The position numbers and the translations under genes are program-made. From the NCBI GenBank assembly GCA_025345505.1, contig JANVCC010000018.1:8648998-8712997 (forward strand): a stretch of DNA of 64,000 nucleotides. The letters run 5' to 3'. Under the pieces are notes generated by a model. That model was not told the origin of the DNA, ran no database searches, and saw nothing but the letters and a program-made list of their open reading frames with translations. The stretch's first letter is position 1, and every line of letters begins with the position of its first letter. The stretch comes from Todiramphus chloris collaris. Its lineage: Eukaryota; Chordata; Aves; Coraciiformes; Alcedinidae. This document shows, in pieces, positions 14,613 through 26,740 of the stretch.

Positions 14613-15764
14613 CACATGTAATGATTTTTCAGAATACTGATTTCAATCTTATTTTTTTCTTTACTAAACCGCAGATATTTCTCTCTTCAACAAGTAGTGA
14701 ATGCCAAGCAGGGTGAAGCTCCACATTCACTGAAACTTCAGCATGGACACCAAGGTCACAACTCTGATACAACTTCCACACAATCCATGCTTTCTTTTTG
14801 AGTCAGGGTCCTGCAGACTTCTGGATGTGCTTCAATTTGTGCAGCATCTCCTTCTGCAGATTTCAGTGAGACAGCTCCATCACTCAGGAGTTTCAGCATG
14901 TGGCCTCTAGGTTACATTTTATATTGTACTCGAAATCATGACAATGAAAACCAATATGCATTTTTCCAAGACTCTTGGTCATGATTCGGGAAATATTCAG
15001 AGATTTTAAGCTAAAGCAAGCATTAGCATTAGCATGAGTTGGGAGTCTTTCCAGAGGCTGTAACACCACGTAGCAAGCACTGACAAGGTGATCTCACAAG
15101 ATGACCTTCCCCTGCACAGCCTAGAGAAAGATTCAGAGGCCATTCATTTTGCATGTCTCAGCTTCTGGTTGTGCCCAGTTCACAGCCTGATTTTCAGAGC
15201 TACTGAAACACTTGTAGTAACAATCCCTGGGAGCCTTTTGAGGTGGCTTTCTAATTATACACAAAAAAAGAGTGAATTCTTCTGAGTTATTTCCTTTGAA
15301 AAAACAGATCAGTATTCATGAAAGAAGGAAACAGAGCAACTTTTTTCTTTTTTTTTCCTTTGGTGAAAGGAAAGGGACTAAATATTCAAAAAATGCCAAG
15401 GTTAGCAGAGGATAGCATTAGGAAATAGCAGAGATTTTTCCCTAAACTTGTGACTTAACTTTTCCTGAAGAAGCCCAGTTGGACATTGCACAGCAGCAAA
15501 AGAGAAGGTTTCTGTTCCTGCTCTATAATGGTACAGCTTTCTATAGACACTGAATATATTATAATGTAATGTGGATTAGAGGGAAGCTGTAGATATATTT
15601 GGACCTTAATAAAGATTTTTACAGTCTCTCCATTATGTTCTTGCAACAAAGACTGGGAAATACGACATACCTGAACAACTACTAGACAGATGTATGACAG
15701 TTTGGAAAATGGGATTCTGGAGAATTTTTGAAATTGGAAAGATGTAGCTAGCAGAGTTTTGTAA

Positions 15765-16260
15765 CAGTCTTATCTTCATTCCTTTACTATTCAGTAGTTG
15801 TGTTAGGGATGTGACTACATTGTGTTTGCTGAGTATACAGATAGTACCATGCTGGAATATGCTGCAGATATTCTGGGGAGAGACAGGATCAAAATGACCT
15901 TCACCATGTTAGCAAAGTAGTTGGGGGCAGGGACAGGAGAATACTGTCATTTATTTTAACAGCCAAGTTGTGCTGTACATAAGTACAATGATGGTAAATC
16001 ACTGGTTAAGCAATAATTCTGCAGGAAAAAAAAATATGTGGGTTAACCTGTCGTGTTTGAAAGTGAGACATGATTTTCATACATATGGAGAGGTAAGTGG
16101 GCTGAAAGAATTACAGCCCTACGGTTGAAGAGAGATACTCTCTAGCATGAGCTGAAACTCTTAACAGTAAAATGCAAGAGAGGGATGAGCCACTGGACGT
16201 AGCCAGAGAAAACCAAGCAAGAATGATAGCAGACCTAGAGAATTCTACCTGAAAGGAAAG
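15765..16260 (+). mobile_element. Ancient CR1/L3-like RT relic
   Basis: In order on the + strand the segment shows the remains of 'NIFINDL', of 'FADDTK' (CTGAGTATACAGATAGTACC, about 15829), and of GACAGGATCAAAATGACCTT (about 15883). Next come the conserved block before 'KCKVLHLG' and a GCAATAATTCTGCAGGAAAA block (about 16009). This is the same gene region as the young CR1 copies but far more diverged, and it belongs to the older amniote-wide CR1/L3 stratum. No open frame remains. Confidence 0.55.
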
Positions 16261-17757
16261 TATACGTTATCCGACCTTTGTAGGTATTTGCCCCAAGATT
16301 AATTATATTAACTGTTATTTACAATTAGAGGAGCTCGGGGCAATGTGCTTAGGTGTGAATGCAGCAAATAGGTGTACTTATCAGTGTCCGTGGCAAAAAG
16401 GCTCATAATAAATTGCATATGACATTAAAAAGTACTTCACTCTATTCATTTGCATCTTAATGTATTGTGCTTTAAGAGAGTGAAAAACAGTGGACCCTGA
16501 AGCATCAACATGATGGCAACACTCATCTTTAACTGTAGTTCTTTGTTTTCACCACCTTTGCCCATTTTGCAGAGTCCCACAGTGGTGTGCCTGTCAGCAT
16601 ACACAGTTCTTCGGGTGTGATCATGTTATGTGATTCCTATAACGGTACTGCAGAGTTCTGTACCATCATCTTCCTTCTATATACAAAACACAGTATCTGA
16701 TTTGATTGGAATTTTGAATAAATGTGCACAGTGAACAACAGTGATCTTAGGGGTCTCTGGTTTCTGGCTTCATTCTGTGCATTAATTTAGAAGCTTGTAA
16801 GGGAAAATAATATTTTGTGGGCTTTTTACCCACACATATGTTGCTTACCATTTCTTCAATTTGAATTTCATTTGCTAGTGCATTGATTTTTTTTTCTCTC
16901 TCCTCTTCAGGTCTCTCTCACATTTCTCACTGCCTGGTGCTCACCAACTGACTAGTGTTGTGTCCTAGGAAAATGCTATCAATAAACTATTTGTCCATCG
17001 ACAAGATCATTAAGAAATGTTACTCACAATTTTAATATGCACTGGACTAGGATCTTAGGCCAGGATTCATCCCACCTCAGTTTAGGCACTTAATTCAAGA
17101 TAATGTCTAAAGGCTTTATCACTGAAAAGAGTCATCTTCAGAGGTGATTTAACCCACCCCATAAATTATCAAATCACCAGGTGTGTTCAGTGATTATCAA
17201 GAGATTTTAGTAATAATCACTTCTTGTTTTGTATTGTGATGAATCTAGACCTTATCCCTTGTTGGGATGAAAACCATCTAATTTAATCCTAATCTTTTTT
17301 TTCTTTGCTTCCAGACTATTTACTTTACACATTGCAACCTTTTATTTGACAGCTGTTTCGTTTCAACTAAAGTTTATTGTGTGAAATGTAACATAGTTTT
17401 TAGCAGACCAGTATTTTTTGTCATCTTGTTGTGTGTATTGATATGTTCAAGAAATCACAGACCATGAAGTGTTGGTTTCCTTTGTAAAATCAGTAGCAGT
17501 TAGACAGTATTTTCTACTCCCCAGACCACAGGACAGGGTGATCCTTACGTAGCAGGATTGTTACCAACTCAGCAACTCTGTTCTTTAAAACTCTTAAATG
17601 TACCTTCTAGCCCTGATATATTCTGTATTTTCCACTGTTGCTACTTCTTGACACCTCACTACCCAAAGATAAATTATTATTTGCAGAAAAAGAATATAGA
17701 GAGCCGAAACTTTCTGGATGTATTGAGCAAGAAAGTTACATGCAAATATATTCTTTT

Positions 17758-17774
17758 AAAAAAAAAAAAAAAAA
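17758..17774. repeat. Poly(A) run of 17
   Basis: A plain homopolymer at the edge of the LINE ORF2 fragment. Seen from the minus strand it is a T run, so it is not a 3' tail of that fragment. Confidence 0.9.
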
Positions 17775-17775
17775 G

Positions 17776-18127
17776 AGAAGTTATTTAGCTTCCAAACAGT
17801 GTAATTATCTTCTTTAGCTACTCCTTTAGCCTGTAAAAATTCTGTTGTAGGCCTCTTGTTTCTGATATACCTAACAAATATTTTACTGTTTATTTTTAAA
17901 TCTTTTAATGTTTGTTCTTGGAAACCTACTTTTGCTCTTTGTAATTTCCTCTTACTTAACGCCTGCTGAATTCTAAGTTCCTGTTTATTGGCTTCCCTAG
18001 GATCATGTTTCCAAAATTTGAAGGATTTCTGTTTGGTTGAAATACACTCTTGAACCTTGCCATTCATCCGGTTTAGCTTAATCCTGCCTTCCTGGTTCCC
18101 TTTTTTGCACAGTACACAAGTCTTCAA
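17776..18127 (-). mobile_element. CR1/L3-like LINE ORF2 fragment (endonuclease-RT linker)
   Basis: Translating the minus strand from 18127 gives about 115 residues without a stop. They follow the known CR1 ORF2 linker: a KQKSFKFWKHDPREANKQE block (compare the CR1 'KKEVYRGWKQG...EYR' pattern), then RKLQRAKVGFQEQTLKDLKI, then KIFVRYIRNKRPTTE (compare CR1 'FYRYI..KRK'). The match is to spacing and key aromatic/basic residues, not to long identities, so the copy is old or from a diverged subfamily. It is bounded on the left by an A run at 17758-17774. Neither the endonuclease nor the RT catalytic region is seen on either side. Confidence 0.6.
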
Positions 18128-19797
18128 AGACAGTTCCTTTTAAAGTACTGTCATTATTGCCTTTGCTGTCTTACAGTTTTGTTTTTCGGATCTTCATGAT
18201 TAATCAAAGTTTGCTAAATGTCTGAATTCCACTTAATTTCTTATTTTTAATCGCAAAAAAAACCCCACGAGCAGCTCAGAAATACAAACAGAAACCACCA
18301 AGAACAAGAGCTAGGACAGAGAGACCAATAAGATGAGAGAAGGGGAGCAGGGGAGTACTTTCTGTTCCCACTTTGTGTCTGTGACTGAACTTGAAGTGGA
18401 GAGCTGCCTGCAGAACCCCAGTAATGTTGAATGAACCAGTGTGTGTCAGGTTCTGTGCTGATGACCACCAGTGTTGTCATCCCTGCCTGCTGTCCACTGC
18501 TGATGCTGCGAGGTGATGGCCAAAATTCTGCCTGCAGATAGGCTATCCACTGTGTCCTGCTAACAAAAATCCAATGCTGGACTGGAACAAAGAAGGCCTG
18601 GCATACTAAAATCCTTATATAATGGGTTGGGTACAAGTGCTGTTGCCACAGATACCCTGCCAAACCCAGGCTCTTGCACTTGGCGCTTTGTGAGATCTTG
18701 TAAATCCGTAGTAAGCCATATCCACCACCTGAACAGCCATCACCTAGGGTAACGAGGACTGTTCTCCATGCTCTGCCTTTCCTCCTGACAGAGAGCAGTG
18801 CTTTTGACAGAGAGATAGCTACGTTTATAAGGAGTCATCAGCATTAAAGTCATATTTGTCACATGAGAAATAGGAATCAATATGAAAATAATTAAATGCC
18901 TATGGAATTCCTCATTATCTGTCATACCTTTTCATTTAGGGTTTTCTGAGATGATTTTTGAAGGTGCATTCCAAGATGCGTGTCCTTCTAAAATTAAAAC
19001 AAAGCCTATAGTGCATCAGTGTTTGGAGCCAAATTGAGAAAAAGAAGTCCAGTCTCAGGGTATGAACTTTAACAGTGTTGTAGCTGGACCAATCTTGCCA
19101 GCTGCACGACAGGATTAGACAACCAGGTTGCTAGACACAAAACTGCACAGAGTCCCCTTTCCCCAGTGGAATAGGATGGGACAAGCAATTTTGCTGGATT
19201 GTCTATATGATGCCACATCTGCAGTGCTTTCATCTTGTCTAGGAAGGGAAGAACTTGCACTCAGCTTTTGAGTGTGTTCAGCATTTAGTTGAAAAAGACA
19301 GTTCTGCAGGCATGTAAGTGAATTGCATCTTCTTTGGCTGACTCAGAAGTAGATGCTACTTTCTAAGATTGATTTTTTTTCACTTGAGAGCACTGGCTTT
19401 GTCTTTTAACATTTGATCTCTGGAACCATCACTCATCTCTCTGGTGGCGTTCTGTTTCCTCAGGGCATTGCTGGAATTCAGCCAACTCCATGTTTTGGAC
19501 ACCAGCAAAGACCTATGTGGTTGCTGTTTCCTCTCCTATCACACATCCCTGTCACACACTGCGAGAACGTGTTGATCCTGTCTCAAGCAGTATCAGATCC
19601 AGCACTGTCATTAACTATTTGTGTACAAAAATTCATTGGTTCAGATTTAAAAAATTGCCAAGAGTCTTTCAATTTTCTCCTGTTTTTCAGGAGAGGATTT
19701 AGTCTTCTAGAATACTTTCAGTCATTCTAGAATGTGGAAATTGGAAAGCTTTAAGGGAATTTAGCAATTCAGGATCTTCCGTTGGTTTTTGCAAACT

Positions 19798-19887
19798 GGT
19801 CGTTCCCAGATACAGGTTATGAATGTTTCTGTGACCCAGGAAGGTCATTTCCACATACAGGTTATGAATGTTTCTGTGACCCAGAAA
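19798..19887 (+). repeat. 45 bp tandem duplication
   Basis: Two adjacent 45-base units (19798-19842 and 19843-19887) share a 29-base core, starting TACAGGTTATGAATG and ending CTGTGACCCAG, with about four differences elsewhere. The sequence is intronic and resembles no family I know. Confidence 0.9.
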
Positions 19888-21135
19888 GCAAAGAGGCTTC
19901 AGATTGTGAGGACAGGAGAGGCTTGGCCATCTTATGATCACAGTAAGCTGACAGGAAAAAAAAGGGTAAAAGAAGTGCTTATTCTTTGGATAGTGATATC
20001 TGCACATTTCTTCATGACATCACTGATGTCAGAAGTGGATAGCCTCTATTAACTGTGACAACCTCTGACTACCTGCAGGCATAATGCAACATTGTGGTGC
20101 TGTAGCAACTCTTGATTCTGAATTTGAATACATGAGGGATTTCCTAGCAGCAAAACTCATAATCTAAGAGGTGTGTCCTTGTTCAAGGACAGGTTTTGGA
20201 CTGTGTGCTGAAATTTCTTTCTGAGCTTCTGTAGGTTCCATTGTAACAGAAGCCAAGCTATGTGGACAACAGTGTGATTATTCTGTGTCAGAATGTTTAA
20301 ACTGAACCACTTTTCAGAAGTACTTAGTTCCCACTGCTGTCTAACATACATGGGACCTGCCAGAACTCAACAACTCATGAGATCAGACTGCTTTTAATTG
20401 AGTCTCCAGACATAAGACTCAATTATTTATGTGTCTGAGACAGATCTTGCAGACCAATTCACAATAAATTGCACAGCCATTTTTAATACTTTACATTCCA
20501 GAAAGGTAAGGCTATGGCATTTGGTGTCCAGTTCACTCCTGTCTGGGTAAGGACCATCAATGTTACGCAAGACTGCACAGTTTTCGATGATACTTGTATT
20601 TGCCATTATTTTTATTATATTTTATTATTATGTTGAATATTTGAATGACTTGCATATTGAAATGTCAGTAATTTAATAAGCTATTGATTAATAATGCCTT
20701 TTCATGTATGCCTTGTATTTAAAAGCCCGCTCTTTCAAACACTTCATGTGTGATGTATCATGCTTGCCTTTACCTTTCCAAAAGTATGTAGTGAAAGGTA
20801 GTCATCAAAGTTCCTTTTCTGGCCAGGAGAGAGAGAGTCATCACCAAGGGCTGATTCTGTAAGACAGGAGGATAGAGTTATGTTCCAAAACTGTATTTCC
20901 CTTTCCATTAATTATGAAATTAATGGAGGGTGACTTAATTTAGTCTATATGCCTTTTTAATAATACAGGTAGGTGAGATAAATCTGCCTTTCTGTCAGTG
21001 GAATTCTTTCTAGTGGGATTGTCAAGATGATGACTGCTCTAGTTGTGTTACCTTTTTACAGGGCTGGGTCCATATTGTTCTTTCTAAAAAAGATTCAGTG
21101 TGCACTTACATTGTTGCATGTTTCTTTTTTTGCAG

Positions 21136-21218
21136 CCAACATCTTGTATATGGCAAGCCAAGAAATGATGAAGGTTGTGGAGAGAGACAGTACAACCATA
21201 AAGCAAAATTTAAAGAAG
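21136..21218 (+). CDS. LDAH: LDAH, penultimate coding exon
   Basis: LDAH is a lipid droplet-associated serine hydrolase (alpha/beta fold) that binds lipid droplets and has been linked to cholesterol ester and triglyceride turnover. This exon encodes (A)NILYMASQEMMKVVERD followed by STTIKQNLKK, matching human 'ANAAYLGGQEMMEVVKRD...' in the region just before the catalytic Asp. The acceptor is a T-rich tract plus TGCAG ending at 21135, and the donor is AAG|GTAAGT with GT at 21219-21220. The exon enters in phase 1 (two bases complete an Ala codon) and leaves in phase 0, which fits the phase-0 terminal exon at 34858. The preceding exons are not recognised in the window. Assignment rests on the residue match plus the downstream exon. 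Confidence 0.9.
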
Positions 21219-21327
21219 GTAAGTGTTTGTTCTTTGGAGTTTTCACGGGAAGCCCACATACATGAGGAAATGTTACAGCCAGTTATATTTATGCAAAAGC
21301 AGAATTTCAGCAGGCTTGATTCTGCTT

Positions 21328-22077
21328 TTATGTTAATATCATTCTGTTGACTTCGGAGAAGCCATGAAAGGGGTCATTGATCCACACCTTTGTAGATGTA
21401 GCATTCACCACTATCAGATGTAGTATCCCATCGGATATGTTTTCCTCGGTGGAGGAGAAAGACTCTGTGTTCTGGCTGGGCCTGAGGTGTGGTTCCCAGT
21501 GCAGCCAGTTGTTACCTGGATTCTGATCAGACAAGCAGGTGGCCAACCAGGACATGAGTTCAGGCTGATTGACCAGATCATCTGACTTTGCTGCTGGACA
21601 GGTCAAGCAGAACATGTACAATCTGTGTTGTGTTATGTCAGTTAATATCATGGGATTCTGCAGGCTTGATTTCTCCATGGCAGCAAAACATAATAGAGAG
21701 GAGTCAGCAAAATTCTTATGTCTCTGCAGTTTCAGCCCTTCAACTGTAATGTAAGAGAAAGATACAGAAAGTGCATTCCTTGGAGAGACTGGAGCTACTA
21801 CTATACAAGTAAATGCACTAATTTTGGGGGCCTTTTCCTGCACTGAACTTTCCTGTCTGTATGGATTTATTGTTGAAAGAGGTCCTGGTACAGTTTTGGT
21901 CTGGACTGATAGCATTCCCCCAGTCAACTCCCAGGCACAATTCAGGGGTTGGCACAGGACAGGAACTGTTCCGAATTGGAGATTTGATGTGGTCGCCCCT
22001 TTTTGGAGGCTAAGAGAATTTAATAGTGTGGCCATAGTCAAGACAATTCCAGATTGCTTATGAGCCAGGAAACTCAC
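21328..22077 (-). other. Unexplained 249-codon antisense open frame
   Basis: The minus strand is free of stops for 249 codons, starting 110 bases beyond the LDAH donor. The first codon is GTG, and in-frame ATGs occur further in. The product has Trp- and Cys-containing blocks such as ELMSWLATCLSDQNPGNNW and STKVWINDPFHGFSEVNR, which look less like random translation than the neighbouring short frames. I recognise no family. By a simple composition estimate a stop-free run this long should occur well under once in a window of this size. It could be a decayed exon or retrocopy, or chance. I do not claim it is expressed. Confidence 0.25.
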
Positions 22078-22689
22078 ATTTAATAAACTACTATTGTTGT
22101 AACCTCTCTGTGAATAGATAATAAGTATAACATATTATTCTACTGTGTCCCCTTCATTCCCTCCATTTTTTGTATCATCCCTGTCTTTTTGCTGGAAGAA
22201 TGATTCCAGCACTTTGCACTGGCAGAGATTTCCCTTGGAGAACGGAATTTTCTAGGACAGAGGTCCTAGATCTCTGTAGGTTTACTTTGTGCCTTGTAAA
22301 TAGATACAGTACAAAGTTCACTTCATAAATCAGTCTCTTTTTTTTTTTTTGGATGAAAATGGATTTATTTTTTACACATCCCATTTGCCTTCTCTTCACT
22401 TTGGAAGGTATGTTCAGATGTTTCAGTTGTACTTTTTTTTTAAGGAGTTGAAATAGGCCATGTGAACAGGGAACACTGCACTGCACTAGGCATGCCTGGT
22501 TTTTCACATCTTTATTGCAGAGTATTCAAAGTTCTCCTGCACTTTGGGGAGAATCACAGTGAAGAAAATGAAGGGCTAATCTTGCAGACTGCAAGTATTC
22601 CCATTGTCTTAAACAAAACTTTCCGTGGGTTGATCCCAAGCCCAATGAATTAGAGGAAAAGGGTTGATTTTACTGACTGAATCACCTCT

Positions 22690-23245
22690 CCAAGTGTCAG
22701 GGAGCTGCAGGGTCTGCCTGTTCCCTGAGGACATGGAGGGTGACTCCATCACAGACAGTGCCCTCACCAAGCAGGATCCAGTTCCCCAGCATGCAAGCAA
22801 AGCAAGTTAACAGGGTTCATCAACTGTCCCAAACAAGGCAAAGCAGCAAACCAGGTCCGGTGGCCCTCCAGAGAATCCAGTCAGGAGCAAAAGGAGACAG
22901 GGCCAAAGGCAAGGCTCGAGGCAAGGCTACAGCGTGCATTCAGAGTCCTTCCAAGAGGCATGGCCAAATGCATGACAGAAGGCCAGCTGCAAGGTGGGAT
23001 CCATTCAGGAAACAAGCTGTGTGCAGTGTAGGTCCAGTGTCCATCTAGGGACACAGAGCCAGGGCTGGAGACAGATACTCGTACAGTGTAGCTTGAGAGG
23101 CAGGGACTAAAGGGAAAGGACAGGGATGGAGACATTGGACCCATAGAGAGTGTGGGTTGGTGTCCCAGGAGAAGCTGGTAAGGCCAGCTAGTGCCCTGAA
23201 ACTGAGGGTGAGGCTGCAGGTTGCCATGTTCATCACGTTACACAA
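22690..23245. other. Purine-rich, GC-raised block, nature unknown
   Basis: Within AT-rich intron DNA this stretch is clearly richer in G and A, with many short AGGCAAGG, CAGGGA and GGAGAC-like words repeated without a fixed period. It resembles the non-coding ends of some dispersed elements, but I find no terminal repeats or coding remains, so no family is assigned. Confidence 0.3.
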
Positions 23246-26200
23246 GTGACGAGCCTGCAGAAGCAGGACTTTAGATGCTTTTGGAAATGGTAATCACAAG
23301 CACATATGCTTGAAGTTAAGCATAAAAAGCTTTGTTGGATGAGGATGATAGTGGTGACAGCTGCAGCTCCAGTGTCTTCAGGTGGTATACTCAGATGCTT
23401 CACATTACAAAAATAGTTATTTCTTGTGCTGAATAAAGGTCCACAGCCCACAGTAAGAGTTTGCAGGTGCGTCCTAGGCTGTTTCATCTGTGTTTTTGTT
23501 GATTCTGTCAATCTAAGCATGGCCTTGGCAGGCAGGAGCTTTTTTAAACCTGTGTTAACTTTCTTTTATTGATTCTTCTATGTCCTCATACTTTGAAAGT
23601 GGCAAACATACTCATGAAAACAAAAAGCTGAAGTGAGCTTATAAGCAGTTGGCAAACTGAAGGAAAAGCAGGTCTAAAAATGAAGCTAAAGGCTTCTCTT
23701 TTTTTCATCTTCTAGTAATTTCTGGGAATGTAAGAATTAAGGAAAAAATTCTGAGTTGGCATTATGTTAAATTTGAAGTGTATTGACAATAAAAACGGGC
23801 TTAACTTATAAAGGTTGGAAGTTTATAAAAACAGGAACTATAGTCCAAGTTGCTATAGAACTGGCAAGCTGTCACTTCAAAAAATTTATACTGTTTAGTA
23901 GTGGCTGTGATCATATGCTAAAAGCCAATCTTAACACCTGACTTTGCCAGCTGCTGTGGAATAGAAAAGTTATTTCTGGATGTTATGTGCATTCTGTGAT
24001 CTGAAGAAGAAAGAAGAAGAGACACTAAATTATTACAGTCTTTCCATGCCCAGGTTTAACTACAGTTATTGCTAGTTAGGGACCAGGAGAAATTTTATCT
24101 CCAGACCCCAGATTTTTTAGTCTGACAATGCTAATTGCTCAGATTTATGTTGAAAGAATGGGCGCTGGAATATTGTTTGGATAGTTAAGTGAGGTATTTC
24201 TCTTACAATCTTCTGAAGACAAAACCTGTGCACATTAAATAGCAGTGGAACTGTACGAGGAGGATGGAGACCTGCCTTCTAACAAAGTAATATATGACAG
24301 AGCATTTAAAATATTGACTCTAAAGCTATTTGACTGGACCAAGCAGTACATGAACGTAGGCTTCTTATTGCAATGACCCAAGGAGTTGTGATAAATAAAA
24401 AAAACCCAAACAAATAAGGTAAGGGGTGCTGATGTCATTCTGTGATTCTGTGATGTAAGATTTGCTCAGCTTGGATGGTTAATTATCAAGAGCTGGTTGT
24501 GCCTAAGCCAGCTGAGCTACATTTTTTGACTGTAGTAACATCAATTCCCTTTCCTAACAGAAACTGGAGGCAAAGGTACTACTGGGCTAGAGAAAGTTTG
24601 TTGTAATTCTCACATGGAAAACAATGGGTATAATTCTTATATTCTGAGAAGATGGATCAGCATTGAGCATCATAGAGCTTTTACAAATAGAATAAAAAAT
24701 TTAAAAGGAAAGAGAAAATGGTTATGTTAGGCATTCACTAGCCCATTATTGTGATGGACAATAATACTTCCATGTAGAGGCTCTCTACAGCACTTAACTT
24801 TTTAATGCTCTGTTGTGCCACATTCATTGCTTTAAGACTTAGCCCTGTTGACTCTTTTTCTGTCAAGTAAGCTCATTAAAGAATAAAATTAGGGTGCTCA
24901 CAAAGGAAATTATGTTTTTTAAAAAATCAGCCCTCAGATTTTATATTTACTGAGATATATTTTGTTTATTACTCCATGTGTACTGCACAACGGTCCAATT
25001 TTTAAGTGTAGGATCTGCTCCAAAGCCCATCTAAAACAACAGAAGAGCTCCCACAGACTTCAGAAAGTCTTGAATCGGTTTGGCAGCGAACTTTCTGTAA
25101 TGGTTCGTAATTTCTTAAGACCATAAATCATGTCCTCCAGCAACTGAAAATCAGGAGGGGTTTTTTTCTTAGCATGTTAAACGAAGAAAGGTTTATATGC
25201 TCCTTGAGTTTAGTTTTGCCAGTGGTCTGGTGTAGCAAACAAATTGATTGTGTAAGGAAAAAGACGGGAAACATTTGAAGTGGAGACACAAAGATGAAAA
25301 AAAACCTGTTGTCTGAGAAGAATAATTTTTACTCAAGTGGGAAAATTGACATTTATGGACACAGGAACCTATTTTCACTCAGCTTGAGAAAGTTTCTAAC
25401 GTGGGTGCTATATAGCCACCCATATATAGATGATTAAGTGGGGAAGAAACCCAGTCTTGAAAAAATTAAATTCATAAAGTATATGTTTACCACTTCCCAC
25501 TTATTTCAATTATATATTTAGAATTTAAAGTAATATATGTTTATATCACCCCATTAAAACCATATAAAATGTGTTCTCCAAGAGTATCAGCTAAACAATG
25601 ATGTGCAGAGATTTAGAGTAAAAATGCCAAAAATTATTTCCTTTCCACAGAAAAGTGGTTGTTTTTCTTTTGAAAAATTGTCTTTGCTAGACTGAATTTT
25701 TAAAACAGAACAACCAAGAACTATTTTCACCCCTGAAGCAGCTGAACACCTTGCCCAGTGTTTTTGTTTGAGTCTCTGTAAGACATCCACAGGGGTTTAG
25801 TAATTATTCCCAGTGAGAGGAGCATGATCTGAAGAGAAGTGGTTAAAAGAATACTACAAATACTTTGACTGCCCACAGCCTGAGTGAATTGCTTGCTTAC
25901 ATTTGTGAAAAACCTTCCAAACACTCTCTCTGAATAGGTGCAAAGTGTTCTTTCAAGCCAAGAACACCTCTTTTTTGGCTGGTCTCACATCCTTTTTGGC
26001 CTGTGCTCCCTGGGGGTGCAGAGTTGAAGTTAGGGAGGTTGCACATGTGCTTGGGGATTTTGGTGCCTGTGTTGTTTAAACACAGAAAGGCTTCTCTTTG
26101 AAGTACCCAGAATGCCTGCTCAGAGATCAGCAGTATCTCTCCTTGGTGGGAAAGGATCCCAGTGAGCATGCAGAAAGTTCCATGTACCACAATATACTTC

Positions 26201-26708
26201 GCTGTGATGTTTCATTTTTTTTCTGCAGTTGCACTCCTGTTACCATCATTCATGCTGTGCAGTATTCTAATAAAGAAGCAGTGACATGAATTTCCAGGAT
26301 TTTTGGGATGAGTATAAGGTGTGTGCCACACACAATGAGCAGAGACAGCAATATATCCCCAGCCTTCTGAAGAATACTTAAGAAGTTACCATCCAACCCA
26401 TACTACCCCTTAATCACTTACCATCCCTCCCTCTGCCACAGAGCTCATTGCATGGCAGTGGACAGAATTCCCATTTAAAGACAGATGCTGATCCTGCTGT
26501 TGCAAGAGAGACCTGAATGATTTACCTGAGAAAAAGTCTTACTGAATGTAGACATTGGCAGGATTATAGAGGGAAATACTGTTTGCAGTAAATATGGTTG
26601 GAAGAATCTGGCCTGGTAATAGAATTGCTTAAATAGTGGTTTCAGGTCTGTTTGGTTTTAGTTTGGTATTTATACAGACTTGACTTCTGAAATATTCATG
26701 TTCCTGAC

Positions 26709-26740
26709 ACATACATATACATATATATATACACACACAC
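26709..26740. repeat. (AT)n/(AC)n microsatellite
   Basis: Mixed ATAC, AT and AC dinucleotide units followed by a C run at 26741-26746. Confidence 0.9.

Noticed and set aside
17050-17240. Possible ancient repeat with TTTAGGCACTTAA-like wording
   Set aside because: The phrase is common in old amniote repeats, but I could not extend it to a recognisable element.
18247-18663. 138-codon minus-strand open frame
   Set aside because: No family resemblance, no splice context, and length compatible with chance.
22690-23245. Possible end region of an old LTR element
   Set aside because: The wording is reminiscent, but no paired terminal repeats, primer-binding site or coding remains were seen, so it is listed only as an unexplained block.
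24431-24456. CTGTGATT repeat resembling a CR1 tail
   Set aside because: Only the short tail-like words are present, with no CR1 body upstream. Too short to call.
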